Below, one piece after another: positions 16,508 through 24,298 of a stretch of DNA of 46,900 nt. Every line of letters starts with the position of its first letter. Position 1 is the stretch's first letter. The translations under genes were made by a program, and so were the position numbers. This DNA comes from Actinomadura montaniterrae (GTDB lineage: Bacteria > Actinomycetota > Actinomycetes > Streptosporangiales > Streptosporangiaceae), in assembly GCF_008923365.1 (NCBI RefSeq), contig NZ_WBMR01000060.1, positions 1 through 46,900 of the forward strand. The letters are read 5' to 3'. The notes beneath the pieces were generated by a model that saw nothing but the letters and a program-made list of their open reading frames with translations, was not told where the DNA came from and ran no database searches.

Positions 16508-16734
16508 GATCCGTCGTCGGTATCTTTCGGGGCGCACTCGGCGCAGTCGGTCGTACCGTGCGCGCGACACAGATCCAGCCACTCGATCAACTCGGCCGCG
16601 ACCTCATGGACACCGACCGACCCCGTCGGCCGACCGGTCTCCGGATCGAAGGCAGGCATGGTGAAGCCGTCCCGCTGCACCACCCCAACTGACTTCAACG
16701 CGCCAAAGATCAAGCTATCCGCAGACATGCCCAC
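16504..16734 (-). CDS. Hypothetical small protein with Cys/His motif
   Basis: 76 aa. The protein reads as ordinary coding sequence (DSLIFGALKSVGVVQRDGFTMPAFDPETGRPTG) and ends with CRAHGTTDCAECAPKD, a His and three Cys that might bind a metal. It is coupled by GTGA to the 44-aa ORF downstream. Upstream lies the ruined ECF sigma/anti-sigma locus, in the same direction. No family recognised. Confidence 0.45.
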   Translation of the reverse strand: MGMSADSLIFGALKSVGVVQRDGFTMPAFDPETGRPTGSVGVHEVAAELIEWLDLCRAHGTTDCAECAPKDTDDGS

Positions 16735-16828
16735 ATCGTCCCGGAACCACAGCCCGGTAGCTCCGGAACTACCAGTCCCTGCCAGACCGGAGCACCCGAC
16801 GCTTCTAAGCGGGACTTTCGTTCGCCTG

Positions 16829-17016
16829 CTACGTCACCCGCTCGTGTCGTGACCGGATCGAACGCGCGCTCAGGCCGGGATTGCGCCGAGCCGCAGCCGA
16901 AGGCAACGAGCGCGGACTGGGGCGTGCCCACAGCGCCCGGTCGGCCAGGTCGGCGGAGACCCGCGCCGCCGCCGCCCGTTCCTCGCAGGCACCCTGGTGA
17001 TCATCTCGGGCTTCAT
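16829..17016 (-). pseudogene. Remnant of gene coupled to ECF sigma factor (possible anti-sigma)
   Basis: ATG 17016 overlaps the sigma stop (ATGA). The start MKPEMITRV continues after a frameshift as CEERAAAARVSADLADRALWAR. Similar N-termini follow SigE-family sigma genes and usually lead into a membrane anti-sigma protein. Here everything after about 50 residues is gone. Assignment rests on position. Confidence 0.4.
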
Positions 17017-17587
17017 CACGGGGCCGCCTCGGCCACGTCGGGTTCGTTGAGTTCGGGTGCCAAGCGCCGCAGCCAGGCGAGCGAGCGGTGCGTCGTGCTG
17101 CGCAACGTGCCGCCACTGCAGCCGGGGGTTCGTGCCACCTCCGCTTCCGGCAGGTCTTCCATGAAGCGCAGGCCCAGCATCATCCGCTGCCGGGGTGCGA
17201 TGCGGGCCAGGGTACGCCGTACGGTGAGCTTCAGGTCGACCGTCGACATGTCGTCGTTCGCGCCCTTCTCGGGAAGCGAGGCCACCGCGGTCTCGCGTCG
17301 GCGCCACTGAGCCGCTAGGTGCTGACCTCCTGGTGGTACATCACGCGCCGTACGTACGCCTTCGGGTTGTCAATGTCGCTCCAGCGCCCGGCCGTCTTGG
17401 CGAGCGCGATCTGCAGGACGCCCTCGGCCGCGTGCTGATCGCCCCCGGTGAGCAGGTACGCCAGGCGCATCAGCGCGACCGACCTGGTCTCAACGAACTG
17501 GCGAAAATGCCGCTCTGCGGGTCGGCCCTGAGACGCCTTCGGAGGATCGCGGCCATGCCTGCACCTCAAGGTTTCAGACCAGCCCAT
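17016..17587 (-). pseudogene. SigE-family ECF RNA polymerase sigma factor, frameshifted
   Basis: Region 2 is seen in the first frame (RLAYLLTGGDQHAAEGVLQIALAKTAGRWSDIDNPKAYVRRVMYHQ). After an 11-bp insertion with an in-frame TAG near 17310, region 4 continues in another frame: TVRRTLARIAPRQRMMLGLRFMEDLPEAEVA and TLRSTTHRSLAWLRRL. Bridging residues WRRRETAVAS can be read across the insertion. Together this would be a ~175-aa SigE-family factor like the intact one at 43902. The insertion inactivates it unless it is a sequencing error. Confidence 0.8.
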
Positions 17588-17675
17588 CGGTACCGACCCG
17601 CCATCCCTGTGGACGTGGGTGGCGGTGATCGGCTTCCGCGTCCGGCGGCGGCCCGCACGGCGCGCCGGTGACTGC
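17588..17675. other. Short spacer, no gene
   Basis: Spacer between the sigma relic and the TetR gene stop; no clear terminator seen. Confidence 0.3.
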
Positions 17676-18242
17676 TCAGGTGGTGGGGATCGAGGACTGG
17701 ATTCCCGTGACGAACAGGTCGAGGCCGGCGTTGAATGCGAGGTCGCGGCGGGTGCGGGGCCATTGAGGGGAGCCGGCCTTGCGGGCCTGCTCCTCGATGG
17801 TGAAGCCGTTGACGTAGGCCAGGACGGTGTCGACGGCGTGCATGGCCGTCTCGGTGGGGGCTCCGGCGGCGGTCAGGGCGGTGATGAGGTCGCCGAATGC
17901 GGCGGTGGCCTGTTCGCCGGGGTCGGCGACGGTGGCGATCAGGCGGGCGCCGTCGCGGTGGGCGAGCATGGTCGCGCGGGTCGCTCGGGCCAGTCCGCGC
18001 AGCCGCTCCTGCCAGGGCGCGCCTGGCGCGGTGAACGGCTCGTCCTGCGCGGCATCGAGGTGGACGGCGACCAGGTGGGCGACCATGGCGTCCAGCAGGG
18101 CCTGCTTGCTCGGGTAGTGCCGGTACAGGGCGCTGGCGCGCACGCCGAGGCGATCGGCCAGGGTGCGCATGGTGAGGCCGTCGAGCCCGACGTCGTCGAG
18201 AAGGTCGATCGCCGCCTGCAGCACCTCATCGCGCCGACTCAT
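17676..18242 (-). CDS. TetR-family regulator of the adjacent hydrolase
   Basis: 188 aa. The HTH (LTMRTLADRLGVRASALYRHYPSKQALLDAM) is at about residues 22-54, followed by a TetR_C-type ligand domain like that of tetracycline repressor class proteins. ATG 18242 is fixed by GGAAGGAGATCG immediately upstream. Two tandem palindromes between it and the divergent hydrolase gene are almost certainly its operators, so it probably represses both genes. The inducer is unknown; a small lipophilic compound handled by the hydrolase is a reasonable guess. Confidence 0.9.
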   Translation of the reverse strand: MSRRDEVLQAAIDLLDDVGLDGLTMRTLADRLGVRASALYRHYPSKQALLDAMVAHLVAVHLDAAQDEPFTAPGAPWQERLRGLARATRATMLAHRDGARLIATVADPGEQATAAFGDLITALTAAGAPTETAMHAVDTVLAYVNGFTIEEQARKAGSPQWPRTRRDLAFNAGLDLFVTGIQSSIPTT

Positions 18243-18289
18243 CGATCTCCTTCCTTGACAGCCCGCACCGTCCCGTGAACACTGTACAC

Positions 18290-18319
18290 GTGAACGGCGT
18301 TCACGTGAACGACGTTCAC
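18290..18319. promoter_or_regulatory. Two abutting 15-bp TetR operators
   Basis: GTGAACGGCGTTCAC (18290-18304) and GTGAACGACGTTCAC (18305-18319) are perfect inverted repeats around one variable centre base and are directly joined. They sit between the divergent tetR (18242) and hydrolase (18334) starts, so two dimers could bind side by side and block both promoters. Confidence 0.88.
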
Positions 18320-18333
18320 TTTGGAGGACACCA

Positions 18334-19245
18334 ATGACGTCCACGAAACAGGCGCGCGACTTCGACCAAGCCCGGGTCCGCTCCGCCGACGGGACCACGA
18401 TCGGCTACCGGATCTACGGCCGCGGCCCGGCGCTGGTCCTGATGCACGGTGGGATGCTCGCCGCGCAGAACCTCACCGGCCTCGCCCACGCCCTCTCCGA
18501 CGCCCGCACCGTCGTCGTGCCGGACCGGCGCGGCCGCGGCACCAGCGGTCCGCACGGCCCGGACTTCCATGTCACGCGCGAGGTGCAGGACCTGCAGGCC
18601 ATCGTCCGAGCGACGGGCGCGCGCGATGTGTTCGGGCTGAGCACCGGCGCGCTCGTCACGCTGCGCACGGCCCTGGCCACCCCCGCGCTCGACCGGATCG
18701 CCCTGTACGAGCCACCCCTGTCAGTGGACGGTTCGGCACCGGTGGACTGGCAGCCGCGCTACGAACGCGAAATCGCCGCCGGACGGCTCGTCTCCGCACT
18801 GGTCACCATTTTCAAGGGCCTGCGGACAGAACCGTTCGCGAACCGCATCCCACGACCCGTCCTGGTCGCGCTGCTGGCGGCCGGCGCGCGCCTGCAACGC
18901 CCGGGCGCCGACGAGGCCCCCATCGCCGACCTCATCCCCACCATGAGCTACGACCTGCGCATCATCCGCGACATGGCCGACACCGCCGCCGACTACAAGG
19001 CACTACAGGCACAGGTCCTGCTGATGGGCGGCTCCAAGAGCCCCGCCTACTTCACCACCGCGCTCGACGAACTCACCGCCGTCCTCCCGCACTCCGGGCG
19101 CGTCACCCTCAACGGCCTCGGCCACTCAGGACCCGAAAACGACGAAGACCCCACCGCCGTCGCAGCACAACTGCGCACGTTCTTCACACCCGAGAAGCCC
19201 GCGCAAGACCGCACCACCGGCTCCACCCCCAAACCGCCGCCATGA
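18334..19245 (+). CDS. Alpha/beta-fold hydrolase
   Basis: 303 aa soluble serine hydrolase. The oxyanion region is LVLMHGGMLA, the nucleophile elbow GLSTG (Ser at about residue 106), an acid is expected late in the chain, and the His is in LNGLGHSGPEND. GGAGG at 18322-18326 precedes ATG 18334. It resembles proteins of the haloalkane dehalogenase/epoxide hydrolase superfamily with a shortened cap; the substrate is unknown. The gene is transcribed from the double TetR operator, so expression is likely induced by its substrate or a related molecule. The C-terminal tail is Pro/Lys-rich and probably disordered. Confidence 0.88.
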   Translation: MTSTKQARDFDQARVRSADGTTIGYRIYGRGPALVLMHGGMLAAQNLTGLAHALSDARTVVVPDRRGRGTSGPHGPDFHVTREVQDLQAIVRATGARDVFGLSTGALVTLRTALATPALDRIALYEPPLSVDGSAPVDWQPRYEREIAAGRLVSALVTIFKGLRTEPFANRIPRPVLVALLAAGARLQRPGADEAPIADLIPTMSYDLRIIRDMADTAADYKALQAQVLLMGGSKSPAYFTTALDELTAVLPHSGRVTLNGLGHSGPENDEDPTAVAAQLRTFFTPEKPAQDRTTGSTPKPPP

Positions 19246-19437
19246 CCACACCCTCCGGCACCCAGATTCCGGACGCGTGATTGCGGCGGCGCGGTCCGCT
19301 TAACGCCCGACCGCCGCCGCCCCCGCGCCGCAGATGCCAGCCAGAAGGCCGGCCACGCCGAACCATCGTCCGCCTATCTCGATCTCGCCGGCATTGCCGT
19401 GACACCCAGGCCGACCTACCCGCCCAGGAGCGCAGAA
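19246..19437. other. Spacer, no gene
   Basis: Spacer between the hydrolase and the secreted-protein gene. An AGGAG element at 19426-19430 serves the latter. Confidence 0.4.
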
Positions 19438-19920
19438 ATGAATCGCATCCAGCGCCGATACAGGCAAGTGGTCTCAACCGTCGTCGCCGCCTCGATGCTT
19501 GGCATCGCGGCCCCTGCAGCGAGCGCGGACAGCTCTCTGCCCACGGCCCGGCTGGAGCGGACGCTGTATCTGATCGCAAACCCCAACGGAGGGGCACAGG
19601 CGGACTCGCATAGAGACATCATCTTGGACGGCGGGTACTATCATTGGCATTTCGGGCTCGCCGTGACAGACGGCAGCTCGCCATTCTATGTCGAACGATC
19701 AGAGGGCGGCCGTGATATCTACCTGGAGCAAGGCACATATGCATGGTGGTGTACCATATATCAAGGCGGATATATTTATGATGCCCTCCATCGCCCTCTA
19801 GGCAGCTACTATGCAGAGTGCTCCTTGGCCGGTTGGCCGGCGGCCCGTTTCGAAACAAACTGGTTCTATCTTCCACATAGCGGAGAGTACAAGATGGCCA
19901 GTTACCTGGATCCCTTCTAG
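19438..19920 (+). CDS. Small secreted protein, unknown family
   Basis: 160 aa. ATG 19438 has AGGAG 7 bp upstream. A Sec signal peptide (RRYRQVVSTVVAASMLGIAAPAASA, cleavage near residue 30) precedes a mature part of about 130 residues rich in Tyr, Trp and Gly (GGYYHWHFGLAV, GTYAWWCTIYQGGYIYDA). Two Cys (in WWCTIY and YAECSLA) could form a disulfide. Codon use is visibly AT-richer than in the first 11 kb, consistent with transfer. No homologue recognised. Confidence 0.75.
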   Translation: MNRIQRRYRQVVSTVVAASMLGIAAPAASADSSLPTARLERTLYLIANPNGGAQADSHRDIILDGGYYHWHFGLAVTDGSSPFYVERSEGGRDIYLEQGTYAWWCTIYQGGYIYDALHRPLGSYYAECSLAGWPAARFETNWFYLPHSGEYKMASYLDPF

Positions 19921-20238
19921 GCGCGGCGGGGCCGCACGGCCGACACTGGCGGCCACCACGGAAACCGATCCACGCGCTACGTCGGCGGTCTATTTCGCAC
20001 GTGCCGGGCAGCAGGCCACCATGGACGCGGCTTGTCGCATCGCCGCCCTCGCCCATGGCGACCGCGTGGCCTGGGAGGGCACCGCCAACTTCCACGAACT
20101 CGTCCGCCGCGCCCTTGACGGCGTTGACCCGCTCGCCGCGATCCCGGGCATCCTGGACGCGGTGCGCCTGGACACAGCGAGCGGTACGCGACCGTCCTCG
20201 CCCCCGACTGGCATATCCCAACTTAGAGGTCATAACCA
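19921..20238 (+). other. Possible gene fragment, unassigned
   Basis: One plus frame reads VYFARAGQQATMDAACRIAALAHGD, then VAWEGTANFHELVRRALDGV, then IPGILDAVRLDTASG. This looks like coding sequence with no start or stop of its own, cut at the right by the IS5 relic. No family recognised. Confidence 0.3.
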
Positions 20239-20239
20239 A

Positions 20240-20443
20240 ATGTGTATGTAGCACGACATGTAGTGATGGTGTGGTGTTGGTGGGTGCGTAAGGGTGAGCA
20301 ACCCCCGTGGATCGTGCCTGACAGCCTGTGGGAGCGGATCGAGCCGCTGCTACCGAGGGTGGAGCGCCGTAAGCGCCATGCCGGGCGTAAGCGGCTGGAC
20401 GACCGCAGGGTGTTGTGCGGGATCTTGTTCGTGCTGCACGGCA
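20240..20443 (+). pseudogene. IS5-family transposase, N-terminal fragment
   Basis: The frame WIVPDSLWERIEPLLPRVERRKRHAGRKRLDDRRVLCGILFVLHG is the N-terminal DUF4096-type domain of IS5 transposases. The same leader and start recur at 36467, marking copies of one element. The sequence breaks at about 20443, where it runs straight into an unrelated integrase-core fragment. Confidence 0.8.
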
Positions 20444-20684
20444 GACCTGCCGCCGCGAGCTCCTGGACCGCATGTTGATCTTGAAGCAGCGGTACCTGCT
20501 CCATGCACTCCGTGAGTTCGAGACCTTCTACAACCAGCATCGGCCTCACCAGGGCATCGCCAGCGCCCGCCCGCTTACGCCACTGCCTCCACCGATTACC
20601 GAACCCGACAAGATCGCCCACCTGAACGTTCGAAGAACCCAGCGTCTGGGCGGAACCCTCAACGCGTGCGAACATGCCGCTTGA
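20444..20684 (+). pseudogene. Integrase-core (IS481-like) transposase, C-terminal fragment
   Basis: QTCRRELLDRMLILKQRYLLHALREFETFYNQHRPHQGIASARPL...LGGTLNACEHAA is the C-terminus of an integrase-core transposase (last part of the rve domain with FYNQHRPHQGI). A near-identical copy lies at 32031-32276. The join to the IS5 fragment lies near GCAGACCTGCCGCCGCGA and suggests recombination at short homology. Confidence 0.8.
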
Positions 20685-20829
20685 CCTGCACGGACGTAAT
20701 CTCCGGCAAGTGCAACGTCCACGCAGTCCCGGAGTGCCTTGCTGAAGTCCGCCGCCGTTGCGCCCTGGCGGTTGTCGCGGGCACTCGCCGAGGCCCCGGC
20801 AACCGCCGGACGGCGGGCGTCGGCGCTCC

Positions 20830-21924
20830 TCAGTCCAGTATGAAGGCGCCGCCCGCGGGCGTCGCCAGGTCAGCCCCGAGGGCGGCTGCCGGCGTCCAGG
20901 ACCCGGGCCTGCCGACGCCACGGGCCAGCAGTTCGGTGACGGTGGCGGTGACGTCGGCCGTGAAGTCCATACCGTCGCCGGCGCGGAGCCATCCCTCGTG
21001 CCGGGTGCCGTCCGCCCACTCGACGACGGCGTGCCCCCAGGAGTGCTTGCGCGGACGGGGCGCGGCCTTGATCCGTACCTGGCCGAGCCGGTCGACGGCG
21101 AGGCGTCGCAGCGCCGGAACGGACAACAATCGGCCCAGCAGCGGGAGCAGGGCACGGAGCAGCGGAGCGGTCGGCACGAGACCGGAAGTGGCGGTGACGA
21201 ACGCTGCCCCGCTCACCGTATGCGCCGCGACGAGCTCGCCGGACGCGACACCTGCCGACTTCGCCGACTCCCCGTCCGGAAAAGCGAGTCGCTGCGGGTC
21301 CGCGCCGAGGCGCGACGTCACCAGCCGCCCGTTCTCGTACCGCCGCCCACCGGTGGTGAGCACGTCCACCATGCTGGCAGCCAAGGCGGCACCGAGCACT
21401 CCCGCCTCGACGGCCACTGAGCCCACCGCGTCGACCAGCACCCGGTGCGGCGCGGGCCGCCCTTCGCACAGCTTCGCCACCACCGCCTCCGTCGCCAGCA
21501 CGCCGAATCCGGCGCCGGTGACCAGGGTGCTGCCCGCCCGCACCGCTTCATCGTGCAGGGCGAGCAGCCCCTGCACGGCGACCAGGTCGCTGGCCTGGTC
21601 GACGTAGTGGCCGCCGGGCATGCAGGCACGGGCGATCACCGGTGCCGTGGCGGCGAAAGCGCCCATCGTGTTCACCACCACCCGCGGGCGTTCCCGCACG
21701 ATCTCCTCCGCGATCCGCTCGGCCGAGTGGGCGACGACCACCTTCGCATCCCCGGGCAGACCGGCTCCGGCCCCGGCAGCGACCATCCGCTCCCGGCTGC
21801 GCCCGACCGGCACGACCGTCAGCCCCCGCGCAGCCAGTCGCGCGGTCACACCTCGGCCGACACGGCCGGTAGCCCCGACGACCCACACCTCGTCGTTCGT
21901 CCTGACCTCGCTGGTCTCGGTCAT
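20830..21924 (-). CDS. Saccharopine dehydrogenase-like NAD(P)-binding protein
   Basis: 364 aa. Rossmann motif VVGATGRVGRGVTARLAARG is at about residues 14-33, followed by GRSRERM and the VVNTMGAF strand. The family includes saccharopine dehydrogenases and trans-acting enoyl reductases; only the NADP-binding part is diagnostic, so the reaction is unknown. ATG 21924 has AGGGTGA about 6 bp upstream. It is divergent from a TetR gene with two operator-like palindromes between them, so it is probably the TetR target. No membrane segment is obvious apart from a hydrophobic stretch in the C-terminal half. Confidence 0.82.
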   Translation of the reverse strand: MTETSEVRTNDEVWVVGATGRVGRGVTARLAARGLTVVPVGRSRERMVAAGAGAGLPGDAKVVVAHSAERIAEEIVRERPRVVVNTMGAFAATAPVIARACMPGGHYVDQASDLVAVQGLLALHDEAVRAGSTLVTGAGFGVLATEAVVAKLCEGRPAPHRVLVDAVGSVAVEAGVLGAALAASMVDVLTTGGRRYENGRLVTSRLGADPQRLAFPDGESAKSAGVASGELVAAHTVSGAAFVTATSGLVPTAPLLRALLPLLGRLLSVPALRRLAVDRLGQVRIKAAPRPRKHSWGHAVVEWADGTRHEGWLRAGDGMDFTADVTATVTELLARGVGRPGSWTPAAALGADLATPAGGAFILD

Positions 21925-21977
21925 GTGAATGTCACCCTGCCTCTTCCGGGCCGCACCGGGGACGAGCATCCCCAGTG

Positions 21978-22029
21978 ATGACACAGTGTGTCATGAGTGC
22001 AAGCTAGCATCGATGGCACAGTGCGCCAT
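21978..22029. promoter_or_regulatory. Twin TetR-type operators
   Basis: ATGACACA-G-TGTGTCAT (21978-21994) is a perfect inverted repeat with a 1-bp centre. ATGGCACA-G-TGCGCCAT (22013-22029) is a close copy with one mismatch. Centres are 35 bp apart. They lie between the divergent dehydrogenase-like and TetR genes; the consensus ATGRCACAGTGYGYCAT is the predicted binding site of the latter. Confidence 0.85.
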
Positions 22030-22048
22030 CACCTGTTACCGTCGGGCT

Positions 22049-22615
22049 GTGGCGAGGTGGGATCCGGGAGCGGAGGAGCGCCTGAAGCGGGCGGCTCTGG
22101 AGCTGTACCTGGAGCGCGGCTACGACAACGTGACGGTGACCCATATCGCCGAGCGGGCCGGACTCACCCGGCGTTCCTACTTCCGCTACTTTCCGGACAA
22201 GCGCGAGGTCCTGTTCGCCGGCTCGGAGCGCCTGCCCCCGGTCCTGGCGGAGGCGGTCCGGGCGGCGGACCCGGACGCTGCCCCGCTCGCCGCCGTCCTC
22301 GACGCGCTGGCGCGAGTGGATGCCGAGCTCGTCGAGCAGGTGGACGGCGCGACGGAGCGCCGGGCGGTGATCGACGCCAGCCCCGAGTTGCAGGAACGCG
22401 AACGGACCAAGACCGCTGCGATCACCGCTGCGATCCGCGACGCCCTGAAGCAACGTCAGGTGAACGCCGAGACGGCCGAACTGGTCGCGCAGCTCGCCAC
22501 GGTGGCCTTCCAGAACGCCTTCCGGCACTGGATCGAGGCCGAAGGGCGTGCGAGTTTCGGCAGCTGCCTGCACACGGTGACCGATGAACTGCGAGCCGCT
22601 CTCGCCGGGACGTGA
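22049..22615 (+). CDS. TetR-family transcriptional regulator
   Basis: 188 aa. The HTH VTVTHIAERAGLTRRSYFRYFPDKREVLFAG is at about residues 27-58, followed by a helical ligand domain. GTG 22049 is preferred: it follows TGTTAC (22033-22038) at near-leaderless spacing and begins VARWDPGAEERLKRAALEL; ATG 22013 would lie inside the second operator. It probably autoregulates and represses the divergent oxidoreductase. Confidence 0.87.
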   Translation: MARWDPGAEERLKRAALELYLERGYDNVTVTHIAERAGLTRRSYFRYFPDKREVLFAGSERLPPVLAEAVRAADPDAAPLAAVLDALARVDAELVEQVDGATERRAVIDASPELQERERTKTAAITAAIRDALKQRQVNAETAELVAQLATVAFQNAFRHWIEAEGRASFGSCLHTVTDELRAALAGT

Positions 22616-22791
22616 GAGGGACGTCTGCCCGAACCTCGACCAGAGCCCCACCCAGGACGCCGGGCAGGGTCCCTGAGCGGGGGTCGGCCCGCCTAGCCGC
22701 CGGCCGAGACCGCCCTGCCCCGTCAGCCGGGTCGTGCCCTGGCCCGGGCCTCGCAGCCGCGTGGCCCGTCGCCCAGAGGGCGGACACCACA
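22616..22791. other. Spacer, no gene seen
   Basis: GC-rich spacer between the TetR stop and the cold-shock remnant. No open frame of interest. Confidence 0.4.
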
Positions 22792-22863
22792 TGACTCAGG
22801 AACCGTGAAGTGGTTCAACGCCGACAAGCCGCGCGCTCTAACAACGCGCGTCGGCAGCAGACC
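22792..22863 (+). pseudogene. Cold-shock protein gene remnant (N-terminus only)
   Basis: ATGACTCAGGAACCGTG at 22792 becomes MTQGTVKWFNADK, the invariant start of CspA-type proteins, if one deleted G is restored. After that the body (RNP1 and RNP2 motifs) is missing, and the sequence passes within about 35 bp into a terminator hairpin. An internal deletion that kept the start codon and the terminator explains this. Confidence 0.7.
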
Positions 22864-22866
22864 GCA

Positions 22867-22910
22867 GACGGGCAGGACCGCGCAAGCGGCCCTGCCCGTC
22901 CTGCTTTCTC
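22867..22910 (+). terminator. Rho-independent terminator (of the lost cold-shock gene)
   Basis: GACGGGCAGG (22867-22876) pairs with CCTGCCCGTC (22891-22900); the loop holds an inner CCGC-GCAA-GCGG hairpin. A pyrimidine run CTGCTTTCTC follows. Confidence 0.85.
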
Positions 22911-22995
22911 GGGGCGTCGGTGTGGCCGTACCTCGTGGGGTGCGTGCGGCGCGTAGGGTGTGGCCACACCCTGGCGGCGAGAGGTGCCGGCCCCC

Positions 22996-23295
22996 ATGAG
23001 GCTCGAACTCACCAACTACGAGGCCCTGCACGGCTGGGGCGTCGTCAACAACAGCGCCGCTTGGCATGCCCAGCGCAACCGCAAGCCTTCCGCGGCCGAA
23101 CAGGCGGTCGGGGACATCCTCTTCACCGCTTACGACCGCCGGACCGACACCACGACCACGGTCGACTTCAGCGACGACGAGCGAGCGAGTCTCGCCGAGT
23201 TGGTCAGCGACCACATCGCAGCGTGGGCGAAGCGCGGCCAGGAGAACGCCGCAGCACCTCACCTGCGCTCGCTGATCGCGAAGCTGAGCGGCTGA
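22996..23295 (+). CDS. Hypothetical protein, first gene of a two-gene cassette
   Basis: 99 aa, soluble, no recognised domain (RLELTNYEALHGWGVVNN..., ending PHLRSLIAKLSG). GAGAGGTG upstream supports ATG 22996. Only one base separates its stop from the next ATG, so the pair is coupled. The next product looks like a ribbon-helix-helix protein, a layout seen in toxin-antitoxin or plasmid/phage regulatory cassettes. A role is not assigned. Confidence 0.6.
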   Translation: MRLELTNYEALHGWGVVNNSAAWHAQRNRKPSAAEQAVGDILFTAYDRRTDTTTTVDFSDDERASLAELVSDHIAAWAKRGQENAAAPHLRSLIAKLSG

Positions 23296-23296
23296 C

Positions 23297-23470
23297 ATGC
23301 CTACACACGGCAGCCCGCAACGAAAGTTCCGACTCGCCGACGATGTCCTGTGGGCCGAGTACGACCAGGCGTGCCGCGACATCAACGGCAGCACGGACCG
23401 CAGCGACGACATCCGCAAACACGTCGAGGCCGTCGTCGCCGAATGGAAGAAGCGACACCGCGCGAGATGA
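23297..23470 (+). CDS. Small ribbon-helix-helix-like protein
   Basis: 57 aa. RKFRLADDVLWAEYDQACRDI followed by DRSDDIRKHVEAVVAEWKKRHR matches the strand-helix-helix pattern of RHH DNA-binding proteins (a FRLxDDLWxxF-like strand, then a helix pair with DRS-xx-IR). It starts 1 bp after the 99-aa gene. It could act as an antitoxin or autoregulator, but this is inferred from pattern only. Confidence 0.5.
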   Translation: MPTHGSPQRKFRLADDVLWAEYDQACRDINGSTDRSDDIRKHVEAVVAEWKKRHRAR

Positions 23471-23821
23471 TGCTCCAAAGGGAGCGGCTGGGTTGGTTTC
23501 CATCGAAGCGCTGCGGTCCGGGGTCGTCGTCCCAGGCCTGCGCCGGGGTGACGCGGCCGGGCAGCATCGAGCGCGGGGAGGATGACAGGCGTGAACACCC
23601 CTGCCGCTCCTAGATGGTGATCTTGGGTGCGAGGCAGGGTGATGTGGTCGTTGAACGCTCATGCTGCGGCGCCGAACGACAAGCCCTCCCAGCGAGTTCC
23701 GGCTGTGGTACGAGCATTCGCGTCCGAAGGACACCGATCTCGACCCTGTGCCGCTCGGAAACTCGGCTTCGTGCTGCGACCTGGGGTTTCGCTGCAGGAT
23801 CAGTGCCGTGGCTGGGACCAT
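23471..23821. other. No supported gene
   Basis: Three frames show coding-like patches but no start with a ribosome site and no family match. It is probably debris between the cassette and the transposase relic. Confidence 0.3.
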
Positions 23822-24298
23822 CTCGAGGTGTTGTTGTCGCTGATCTACCGGTTGCTCCGGTGTCTGCTCGGCTTGCTGGTGATGCTGCTTCGCAGGTGCG
23901 TGGCCGACCACAGTGCGATCACCTCGACCGGCTCTGGGCGGCGGCGTTGTCCCGGCTGGTTCTCCGCCGCCGGTGGGCTGAGGTCTTCCCGGCCACCCCG
24001 GCCACGGTCCTGCGCTGGCACCGCCGCCTGGTCGCCCGGAAGTGGACCTACACTGACCGGCGCCGACCGGGACGGCCGCCTACCGGCGTTTCGATCAAGA
24101 CGCTGATTGTTGGGATGGCGCGAGAGAACCCGACCTGGGGGGCACAGACGCATCCGGGTGAGCTGGCCCGGCTCGGGTGCACGATCGCCGCGTCCACCGT
24201 CCGGGAGATCCTTCACGCCGCGGCATCGCCCCCGCACCCCGCCGGGCGGGCCCGGCGTGGCGGCAGTTCCTGACCGCCCAGGCTCACGCGATCTCCAG
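23822..24298 (+). pseudogene. Integrase-core (IS481-like) transposase, N-terminal half
   Basis: The start LLSLIYRLLRCLLGLLVMLLRR is characteristic of this actinobacterial transposase family. An internal deletion removes the first HTH. Then DRLWAAALSRLVLRRRWAEVFPATPATVLRWHRRLVARKWTYT, RRRPGRPP, KTLIVGMARENPTWG and AASTVREIL follow across frameshifts, ending near APRRAGPAWRQFLTAQAHAIS. The DDE catalytic part is missing. Confidence 0.8.
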
